NCBI GenBank assembly: GCA_024687205.1
Contig: JAILES010000031.1
Coordinates: forward strand, 1 to 42,630
Source: Lachnospiraceae bacterium
GTDB taxonomy: Bacteria > Bacillota > Clostridia > Lachnospirales > Lachnospiraceae
DNA length: 42,630 nucleotides
Reading direction: 5' to 3'
Shown: positions 30,519 through 37,606 of the stretch, one piece after another
How positions within the stretch are numbered: position 1 is the stretch's first letter
How the letters are laid out: each line of letters begins with the position of its first letter
Position numbers and translations under genes: made by a program
The notes under the pieces: model-generated
What the model saw: the letters and a program-made list of their open reading frames with translations, nothing else
Database searches by the model: none
What the model was told of the DNA's origin: nothing

Positions 30519-32650
30519 ATCTCAGTTCCTTCCGTAAGGCCTGTTAAGACCCAGTAATTATCGGCATCCGCACCACCCGGCACAAAAGCCTGCTGGCGTC
30601 TGACACCGTTATCTTCCACTACCGTAACATAAGTCGTACGACTTACTTCCGTCACCGCTTTCTTGGGAACAAGCAGCACATTCTCCACGTTACGGAGATT
30701 TGCCTTTATCCCCACACGGCTTAAACTCCACCAGCCTTCGTTATTGCGGCTGCTGCCTGCGATCTCCGCTGCTACCTCGAGCGGCAGCTTAACGATCGCA
30801 TAACCTGACTGAAGACTCTTGTCGAGCATCAGGGGATTAACCGTCACCACCTGGCAGTCCGTAGTCTTCTGCGCTCCGGCATCATCCTTATAGGATACCT
30901 CAACCATGGTACCGTAGCTGAGTTTGCCGTCTTTATCCTCTACCATCACAAAGCAGGACTGATCGTCTGCAAGCCTGCCTATGGTACTGTCGTAAGCCCA
31001 GAGTTCTCCGGCTTCCACGTCTGCGATCTCGGTGATCACGCCGTCGTAATCGGCGCAGATCTCCTTTGTCGCAGCATCCTTCTTCAGTTTGTCCACATAC
31101 TCCTGCTTATCGGCGATCTGCTTGTTTGCACTCTTGATAAGATATTTGTTTTCCTTTTCGCCTTCTTCTGTATAGTAAGCGATCTGCTCGTTCAGACGCT
31201 TTATCTCACGTTCCGTCCTCTCTATCTCCACGGGATCCGATACCACATGCACCTTTACCAGCACCTGCCCTTTGCTGACTTGCTCATATCTCTTGACACA
31301 TACTTCATCTATGTAAGTGGTCCCGTGCATAACAGGATTGACTATTGCCTTTGCCGAAGGATAGTAAAGAAAACCGGTAGCCGAGAATTCAGAATGGACC
31401 GAGCCTTCTTTGATCGTTGCCGTATTGGAACCTCCGGGTACCTTGAATTCGGCCCTGACCAGATCACCTGCACTTAAACCGGAAAGTATCTCCGTATACT
31501 GGCCGTCAGAGATACCGCAGATCACCGGCTGTTCACTGTAGGAATCCCCGTCGAGCTTATAGACATAGTATTCGTCTCCGTCACGTACGATACAGTTACT
31601 GGGTATGGCTGCCACATCTTCACGATGCTCATACTCCATCACTATGGTCGCAAAATCTCCGAGCTGTATCACCTCGTTAGGATCCTCGACTGTAAACGTT
31701 CCGTATACCTTCCCGTTCTTTTCTTCTATCCTATCGTACTCTTCGCTGCTTAAGCTCTGATACTCTACTTCAAAACGCTGGCCGTTCACAAGAGCATATA
31801 CATCATCGGCTTTGTTGATATCGGAATTGCTGATATAATCGCAGCGTAGCTGTTTCGTGTTAAGATCTCCCAAAGCCATACTGATGGTATTCTCTCTTAT
31901 CCAGTCGCCGCTGTAATAATAATCGGGGCCGTAGCTTCTGTTGACGTAGCCAAGGGCTACGACAACACCGTCACGGTTTGCAAGCAGCATCTTATTATTT
32001 TTCTGCCTCTGAAGCTCTGTAAGTATCTGCTGCTGCCTTTCCAGATCAAGAGCATAAAGTTCCTCATTTTCCTTATTCTGCTGCTTTACTCTCTTAAGGT
32101 TCAGTTCAGCCATCTCGCTTGAGGAGAATTCCCCGAAATGCTTGGCCATCCAGGCTTCATAATCATCCGAATCCTTCTCGGGCTGCGCTTTCTTAAGATC
32201 CTCGAGCAGCTCCATTTCTTTCCAGTAGTTCTTCTCGGTCTTTTCCAGATTATCCGCCCTCTGTTCCAGCTCGTCCGCATGGTTCTCTTCCATTTCGGCG
32301 ATCGCTTTGGACTGATCCTCTATCTTCTGGTCCAGATCCCCGGTATAGCCGCTGATCAGTACATCACCTTTCTCCGCCGCCTCTCCGGGTCCCTTTTCGT
32401 ATGCTTCAAAAGTCATGCTTGTTTCCATGACACACTCTGCAAGTGCCGGAGTACATACGGCTCCTACGACCTTGTAATCATATATGTCCCTGTATTCCAC
32501 AGGCACATAGCTGGCTGCAACACTGACAGGATCAAGAAGCACGATATTTTCCTCGGCTTCCTGAGCGGCTTTTTTACCGCAGGCCGAAAGAAGTAGCGCC
32601 GGGAGCATGGACAGAGCCACTATGCGGTTTTTCAATCCGTTCTTTATCAT
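30506..32650 (-). CDS. Long membrane-fusion lipoprotein (HlyD/MacA family), two-module
   Basis: A 714-residue lipoprotein. The signal peptide ends in the lipobox LLLSAC at about 19-24. Residues 90-230 form a long coiled coil (LDQKIEDQSKAIAEMEENHADELEQ...), then a beta-barrel-like part with KNNKMLLANRDGVVVALG and EVIQLGDFATIVMEY. A second module (about 415-714) starts again with a lipoyl-type beginning (VNPVMHGTTYIDEVCVKRYEQVSKGQVLVKVHVVS), a shorter coiled coil (EIERTEREIKRLNEQI...YVDKLKKDA) and a C-terminal end ENVLLVPKKAVTEV. It looks like two MFP units in series. ATG overlaps the upstream stop (ATGA). It couples the FtsX permease to extracellular delivery across the wall zone. Confidence 0.85.
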   Translation of the reverse strand: MIKNGLKNRIVALSMLPALLLSACGKKAAQEAEENIVLLDPVSVAASYVPVEYRDIYDYKVVGAVCTPALAECVMETSMTFEAYEKGPGEAAEKGDVLISGYTGDLDQKIEDQSKAIAEMEENHADELEQRADNLEKTEKNYWKEMELLEDLKKAQPEKDSDDYEAWMAKHFGEFSSSEMAELNLKRVKQQNKENEELYALDLERQQQILTELQRQKNNKMLLANRDGVVVALGYVNRSYGPDYYYSGDWIRENTISMALGDLNTKQLRCDYISNSDINKADDVYALVNGQRFEVEYQSLSSEEYDRIEEKNGKVYGTFTVEDPNEVIQLGDFATIVMEYEHREDVAAIPSNCIVRDGDEYYVYKLDGDSYSEQPVICGISDGQYTEILSGLSAGDLVRAEFKVPGGSNTATIKEGSVHSEFSATGFLYYPSAKAIVNPVMHGTTYIDEVCVKRYEQVSKGQVLVKVHVVSDPVEIERTEREIKRLNEQIAYYTEEGEKENKYLIKSANKQIADKQEYVDKLKKDAATKEICADYDGVITEIADVEAGELWAYDSTIGRLADDQSCFVMVEDKDGKLSYGTMVEVSYKDDAGAQKTTDCQVVTVNPLMLDKSLQSGYAIVKLPLEVAAEIAGSSRNNEGWWSLSRVGIKANLRNVENVLLVPKKAVTEVSRTTYVTVVEDNGVRRQQAFVPGGADADNYWVLTGLTEGTEICWE

Positions 32651-33756
32651 CCGCGTCTTATTACCTTATCCCCTTCCTGCAGTCCTTCAACTATCTCGGT
32701 GATCCCGTCTCCCTTCAGCCCGGTGGTCACCCATACCACATCTCTTAAGCCTTCTTCCGTTACCACATATACATAATTCTTATCACCCGCATTGCGGATA
32801 CATTCATTCGGCAGATAAAGAGCGTTTTCCTTTTTGTTTGTCACAACCCGTATCTCGCCCTTATCATCCACTTCGAGTCCTTCTATGTTGTCTCCCTTTT
32901 CTATCGAAAAATACTGCTGTTCGCCCCAGCTGTCCCGTTCACGCAGCGATACCTCGTAATCGCCGCGTCCGTTGCCGAACATGACCTTCATCGAATAAGT
33001 CTCCTCAGTCAGATAGGGTATCAGTTCTTCCTTTTCACTGACAAAATAGCCTTCCTGATCATCCACTATGGTCATAACACATTTTTCGATATTGCTGGTG
33101 GTTCCGATAAGTCCCTTTTCGACCTTGGTCACTTTCCCGTCAAACTGGGCATATACGCGGCTCTGTGCAAGCTGCGTTTTCAGATTATTAAGCTTTTTCT
33201 GATCAAACTCGATGGCGTCATTATAACTGTTGATCTTCTGTTCATTCTGCTTCCGCAGACGCTCTATATCTTCATCGTAGGCTTCTTTATCCTCTTCTTC
33301 TTTTTTACTCATATACACGAGGCTTAAATAACGGCTTTCCTCATCAAGTGCCTGATCCTCGGGTATATATGAGAGCAGAAGGGTATTTTTTTTGATACGG
33401 TATTCCAGCTCATCTATCTGGTCCTCGATATTCCCCAGATCGAGCTCAGCCAGTATATCCCCTTTCTTTACCACATCGCCTTCCTGTACATATATCCTGC
33501 GTATCTGTTTACCGCTGACAGGGAAGAAAACCTCCTGCTCGGCATTCTTTTTATAATAACAGGGAAGGGCTATCGCCTCCTCGAGTGTTCCTCTCATTAC
33601 TTCGGTAAGGCTGTATTCCGCAGTCTCATCACCGCTCTCAAGTACCAGAGGCGGTGCTTCCTCGGGCTTCTTACCGCAGGCTGCAAGCGAAAAAAGGGCC
33701 GGCAACAGCATCAGCCCTGCAAGAAATCTGTTTTTTACCTTACATCTGCTTCTCAT
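32647..33756 (-). CDS. Membrane-fusion lipoprotein (HlyD/MacA family)
   Basis: A 369-residue lipoprotein of normal MFP length. The signal peptide ends in LFSLAACGKK (lipid Cys at about 27). The biotinyl-lipoyl beginning reads VSGKQIRRIYVQEGDVVKKGDILAELDLGNIEDQI, a coiled coil of about 80 residues follows (DEDIERLRKQNEQKINSYNDAIEFDQKK), and the C-terminal part has KENALYLPNECIRNAGDKNYVYVV. It is the first gene of the exporter transcript. There is no ribosome-binding site before ATG 33756; a TTGACG...TATCCG promoter-like pair lies directly upstream, so the mRNA could start at or very near the ATG. Confidence 0.87.
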   Translation of the reverse strand: MRSRCKVKNRFLAGLMLLPALFSLAACGKKPEEAPPLVLESGDETAEYSLTEVMRGTLEEAIALPCYYKKNAEQEVFFPVSGKQIRRIYVQEGDVVKKGDILAELDLGNIEDQIDELEYRIKKNTLLLSYIPEDQALDEESRYLSLVYMSKKEEEDKEAYDEDIERLRKQNEQKINSYNDAIEFDQKKLNNLKTQLAQSRVYAQFDGKVTKVEKGLIGTTSNIEKCVMTIVDDQEGYFVSEKEELIPYLTEETYSMKVMFGNGRGDYEVSLRERDSWGEQQYFSIEKGDNIEGLEVDDKGEIRVVTNKKENALYLPNECIRNAGDKNYVYVVTEEGLRDVVWVTTGLKGDGITEIVEGLQEGDKVIRRG

Positions 33757-33760
33757 AACT

Positions 33761-33788
33761 CGGATATTTTAACACGTGATACCGTCAA
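33761..33788 (-). promoter_or_regulatory. Possible promoter of the exporter operon
   Basis: TTGACG (33788-33783), 16 nt, TATCCG (33766-33761), on the minus strand. The -10 is poor. If used, transcription starts at about the ATG (33756). Confidence 0.3.
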
Positions 33789-33893
33789 AAACTACGTTGA
33801 TATAACATTTTACTTCTCAAAAATTGCGAAACATAAGTACGCTCATTCCTCCCGCGCAAGCGAGCCTGCCTCCCGGATGCATTTACTGTAAAG

Positions 33894-33926
33894 CAAAAAG
33901 AGACGCACCCCGTAAGGTGCGCCCCT
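33894..33926 (-). terminator. Rho-independent terminator after the solute-binding protein gene
   Basis: On the minus strand GGCGCACC pairs with GGGTGCGTC around a 4-5-nt loop (TTAC), then TCTTTTT. It lies about 32 nt after the SBP stop and closes the sugar-ABC transcript, so the downstream exporter genes need their own promoter. Confidence 0.85.
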
Positions 33927-33958
33927 CATATCATCTCTTATCGAGTTGCAGATACTGC

Positions 33959-35518
33959 TTATTGATTAGCAGCGTCTACATATGCCTGCCAGGAATCTAC
34001 GATAGCATCAACTGCCTCAGAAACCTTAGCATCACCGTTGATGTTCCAGATCAGATCGGGACCTGTCTGAAGATCAGGGATCATACCTGCATATGTAACG
34101 AAGCCGTGTGCGGGATCGCTCATCATAGGAAGGGTCTCATCAAGTGCTCTCTGATCAAAGATACCGGAACGAGCACGTGATACTATACTGTTCTCCTCCT
34201 CGATCTCGGGGGGAACCTCAAACCATACATCATATGCGAATGCGATATTCCAAGCCTGCTCAGGTGTGTAGCATCCGGGGATAACAGCAGGGTTGTTTGA
34301 CCATCTGTTTGTAAGCTGCTTGTCAGCCTTGTCAGGACCGTAAGGCATCATAACGAAGCCTGCGTCGAAGCTGATGTCTGCAAGGAAGTTACCGGGTGTT
34401 CCTGCATACTCCTGCTCAAGAAGGAATACAGCGTCACCGTTCTTCCAGGAATCCTTGTAGTAATCCCAAGGAGCGGGCTGCATTGTACCGTCTTCACCCT
34501 CAACCTCAGGATCTTTATGACGATATTCCTTGATCATTCTGTTAGCAAACTCAAGACCGTTGATAGTAGCCTGATCTTTAACCTTCAGAACATAGCCGTT
34601 AGCATCACGACCAACGAGCTCACCGCCGTTAGAGAAGATGATCTCTTCTACAGCACCACCGGTGTTAGCAGTCCAACCTGCAACATCAACAGTACCATCA
34701 TTGTCGGTATCTCTCTGAACATCCTTCATGATGCTCTCCCAAGCATCCCATGTCCAGGTACCGTTCTTCTGCATATCATAGATCTCGTCTGCGGTATGTC
34801 CGCCATCTTCAAGAAGCTTCTTGTTGAAGTATACACCATCACGAGGCTCTGAAATGCTTCCGTAGAATGCATAGTTGCCACCCTTGTATGCATACTGCTC
34901 ATGGCAGAGGTTCTGCTGATACTTCTTATCGCTGAAGTCAAGGCAGTCAAGAGTTGACAGATCATACATCTCGTTGTTTCTCATAGCTGCTGTTGTTGTA
35001 GCATCATCACGAAGTGTGAAGATAACGTTCTCGCACTTCTCAGGTACGCCTGCTTCGTACTCGAACTCAAGCGGGCCGCCGCCTGTGGTTACGTAGTTAA
35101 CGAAATCGTTGATACACTGACCCCAGTCAGCACCACCAACCTGACGAAGCTTGAAGTTGTACTTCTCCTGTGCCCACTCACGGTACTCACGGATCTCTGC
35201 CTCATAGCTTGAAAGGCTGTCGGGATCTGCATGCATGATATCGGTCTCTGCATTTGAGAACCAGTCACGGATGATGATCTCCATGCCGCCCAGATCTATA
35301 GGGCTTCCGTCTGCCTTGGTACGTACGGTGTAAGGCTCAACATCCTCTTCGGGCTCAGCCGGGGTATCCGGTGTCTCAGCAGGCTCTGTTGATGTAGCAG
35401 GTGCCGGAGTATCCGGTGTGCTGGGCTCTGTCGGCTGTGCCTCACCGCCGCCGCCGCATGCTGCCATGTTGAATGCCATCACAGCAGCGAGTACAACAGG
35501 TACAAATTTCCTTTTCAT
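33959..35518 (-). CDS. Extracellular solute-binding lipoprotein, CUT1 sugar ABC transporter
   Basis: A 519-residue family 1 solute-binding protein. The signal peptide ends in a lipobox (MAACGGGG, Cys at about 21), followed by a Pro/Thr/Glu-rich linker (about 25-62) that lifts the domain off the membrane. The SBP fold follows, with RDGVYFNKKLLEDGG, TWTWDAWESIMKDVQRDTDNDGTVDVAGW and a C-terminal PDLIWNINGDAKVSEAVDAI. GGAGGG precedes the ATG by about 9 nt. It follows two permease genes after 152 nt but has its own promoter, which would give more SBP than permease. No solute can be named from sequence; manno-oligosaccharides are plausible by context only. Confidence 0.92.
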   Translation of the reverse strand: MKRKFVPVVLAAVMAFNMAACGGGGEAQPTEPSTPDTPAPATSTEPAETPDTPAEPEEDVEPYTVRTKADGSPIDLGGMEIIIRDWFSNAETDIMHADPDSLSSYEAEIREYREWAQEKYNFKLRQVGGADWGQCINDFVNYVTTGGGPLEFEYEAGVPEKCENVIFTLRDDATTTAAMRNNEMYDLSTLDCLDFSDKKYQQNLCHEQYAYKGGNYAFYGSISEPRDGVYFNKKLLEDGGHTADEIYDMQKNGTWTWDAWESIMKDVQRDTDNDGTVDVAGWTANTGGAVEEIIFSNGGELVGRDANGYVLKVKDQATINGLEFANRMIKEYRHKDPEVEGEDGTMQPAPWDYYKDSWKNGDAVFLLEQEYAGTPGNFLADISFDAGFVMMPYGPDKADKQLTNRWSNNPAVIPGCYTPEQAWNIAFAYDVWFEVPPEIEEENSIVSRARSGIFDQRALDETLPMMSDPAHGFVTYAGMIPDLQTGPDLIWNINGDAKVSEAVDAIVDSWQAYVDAANQ

Positions 35519-35601
35519 ACTTTTCTACCCTCCATATTGTTGTAGATTGATTATTACATTTACCGCTCGGGTTCAATTACCCTAACGGAAGTAACCGTGT
35601 T

Positions 35602-35633
35602 ATTATACTACCATAAAGCGAAAATAAAATCAA
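35602..35633 (-). promoter_or_regulatory. Promoter-like region before the SBP gene
   Basis: TTGATT (35633-35628) is 17 nt from TAGTAT (35610-35605) and 20 nt from the overlapping better -10, TATAAT (35607-35602), on the minus strand. A leader of about 80 nt would follow. It lies in the 152-nt gap between permease and SBP genes. Confidence 0.45.
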
Positions 35634-35670
35634 TTATTAATTCATACTTTGTTCAAATTTTGTTCATTTT

Positions 35671-36669
35671 TTACATCTTGATACCTGTGGATGCAATACT
35701 CTCCACAAATTTTCTCTGCGCAAAGAGGTAGAGAATTATAAGCGGACCAACCACCATAAGGGTTGCTGTTGACAGTATACAGTTGGAATATGCTATAGAA
35801 ACGGCAACCTTTTCACCTGTAAGACGCATGATATATGTACCGAGTGAATCAACTATAGTGGATATACTGGTACTTACCAAACGACGACCGCCCAGGAACA
35901 TTCCCGAATAAAAGCCATCTGTCCACTGCCATACGAATGAGAACAGGAAGCAGGAAGTGATGATCGGTGTTGCTTCGGGAAGCATTATGGTCGTAAAAGT
36001 CTTGAACATGCCACAACCGTCTACATAAGCAGCTTCTTCCATATCCATCGGGATATTACGGAAGAACTGGCGGATCATGTAGATATAGAGACCGTCCTTC
36101 AGACCCATACAGCCTGCGCACATCAGATAATAAGGAATAATGGAGCCACGCAGGTTCAAAGCTTCTCCTTTGACTGCCTGTATGATCCCGAAGATATCAA
36201 AGAATCTGAATCTCAGGAACAGGGAGGTGGAAATGACCTGGGGCGGGATCACTATGATCAGCATTACAAAGGCAAACCACAGTTTCTTCAGCGGAAACTT
36301 GAATCTTGCGAAACCGTAGCCGACAAGTGTACACATTGCGATCTGCAAGATCGAACTGGTCAGTGATATCACAAGAGAGTTTACGAAGCCCACCTTGTAG
36401 TTCATAACATCAGCTGCGATCTTATAGTTATCCAGTGTAAAGTGCAGCGGGATGGATACTACGACAGGATCGAACAGATCCTCTTCAGTCATCAGACTGA
36501 CGGATATCTTGTTCAGGATCGGCTGCAGTATCAGGAAACAGAGACCGAAAAGCAGTATGAAACGACAGATGCTCACCGCCACCTGAGTTGCTTTCTTTCT
36601 GAAGAGATAACCTCCCGATTTTCTGTTTCTATCCCAGAAGGTGTCCTTTGCTATATTTACATCAATCAC
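35671..36669 (-). CDS. Sugar ABC transporter permease (MalG/UgpE type)
   Basis: A 332-residue membrane protein with six main hydrophobic segments and the EAA loop (MEEAAYVDGCGMFKTFTTIMLPEATP) that contacts the ATPase. The N-terminus (residues 1-30) is longer than usual. It ends FVESIASTGIKM, typical of MalG. The start is GTG 36669 with GGGGG about 9 nt upstream, overlapping the MalF-type stop by 8 nt. It pairs with the upstream MalF-type permease; the ATPase is not in the window and is probably a shared MsmX-like protein, as is usual for CUT1 systems in Firmicutes. Confidence 0.92.
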   Translation of the reverse strand: MIDVNIAKDTFWDRNRKSGGYLFRKKATQVAVSICRFILLFGLCFLILQPILNKISVSLMTEEDLFDPVVVSIPLHFTLDNYKIAADVMNYKVGFVNSLVISLTSSILQIAMCTLVGYGFARFKFPLKKLWFAFVMLIIVIPPQVISTSLFLRFRFFDIFGIIQAVKGEALNLRGSIIPYYLMCAGCMGLKDGLYIYMIRQFFRNIPMDMEEAAYVDGCGMFKTFTTIMLPEATPIITSCFLFSFVWQWTDGFYSGMFLGGRRLVSTSISTIVDSLGTYIMRLTGEKVAVSIAYSNCILSTATLMVVGPLIILYLFAQRKFVESIASTGIKM

Positions 36670-37573
36670 TGTAATATACCCCCTTTGAGATTCCTAACGA
36701 AGTGATACCGACGAAGGCAATGACTACCACGAAGTATACCCAGGTCATGGCTGATGCCGTGCCGTAATCCTGCTTCTGTATCATAACCGTCTGTATCTTA
36801 TCAATTACCTGGTTGTCAGAACGCATACAGAAGTCTACTACCGTATACACCCAGTTTACCAGGAAAAGTGAACTTATCATGGGGAAGGTAACCTTCCAAA
36901 GACTCTCCCATGCGGTACAGCCCTCTATCTGAGCAGCTTCATACATACTTGCCGGTATGGTCTGCAGACCGGAAAGGAAGATGATGATCTGAATACCGCT
37001 GGCCAGAGCCACATCATATATGTTGTTGATGACTTCAAAGACCTGCTCAAACGCCCTTCCGCCTATACCCGTGGTGCGGAGGATAGTCTGCATTCCGCCC
37101 GTAATACTGAAAGAAGAGGTTGCATTTTCAACTGTCTGCTGAAGCTGTGCTATCAGCTGGTTGTTTGACTCGAGTCCGAGCATAACACCCGATGAAAGTA
37201 TGACCGGAAGGAAGAACACCGCACGCACGAGTGCACGTCCCTGGAACTTCTGGTTCAGTACCAGTGATACGAAGAAACTGAAAACTATGATGGCCAGTGA
37301 ATATACGACCATTCTCAGGAGCTCCTCAGAAAGAAGCCTAACATACTCGGGATCCGTACGGAATGAAAAGTAGTAATTCGCGAGTCCCGTCCAGGTCATT
37401 TTGAAGATACCGGCGCCCAGCTCTACAGAAGTAAAACTCATATAAAGTGACTGCAGAAAGGGCCTGAGCATAAAGATCAGGAAGCCGAGGATAAAAGGCA
37501 TCGTAAACAGATAACCTGCTATCGCTTTCCTCTTTTCCAAACCGACCAGTCTTTTTTTCTTTTTCTTTTCCAT
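36662..37573 (-). CDS. Sugar ABC transporter permease (MalF/UgpA type)
   Basis: A 303-residue permease with about six membrane segments (for example AIAGYLFTMPFILGFLIFMLRPF; YSLAIIVFSFFVSLVLNQ; VFFLPVILSSGVMLGLE) and the EAA loop (SMYEAAQIEGCTAWESLWKVTFPMIS). There is a short basic N-terminus (EKKKKKRLVGLEKRK). The ATG 37573 has GAGAGG about 8 nt before it. It is the MalF-type half of the importer with the following gene. Confidence 0.92.
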   Translation of the reverse strand: MEKKKKKRLVGLEKRKAIAGYLFTMPFILGFLIFMLRPFLQSLYMSFTSVELGAGIFKMTWTGLANYYFSFRTDPEYVRLLSEELLRMVVYSLAIIVFSFFVSLVLNQKFQGRALVRAVFFLPVILSSGVMLGLESNNQLIAQLQQTVENATSSFSITGGMQTILRTTGIGGRAFEQVFEVINNIYDVALASGIQIIIFLSGLQTIPASMYEAAQIEGCTAWESLWKVTFPMISSLFLVNWVYTVVDFCMRSDNQVIDKIQTVMIQKQDYGTASAMTWVYFVVVIAFVGITSLGISKGVYYSD

Positions 37574-37606
37574 GTTTAAAGCCTCTCTTATCCGATACTT
37601 AAGATC

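Noticed and set aside
33757..33893. Small peptide gene with GGGAGGA-ATG near 33842
   Set aside because: Only 9 codons long and the ribosome-binding site touches the ATG.
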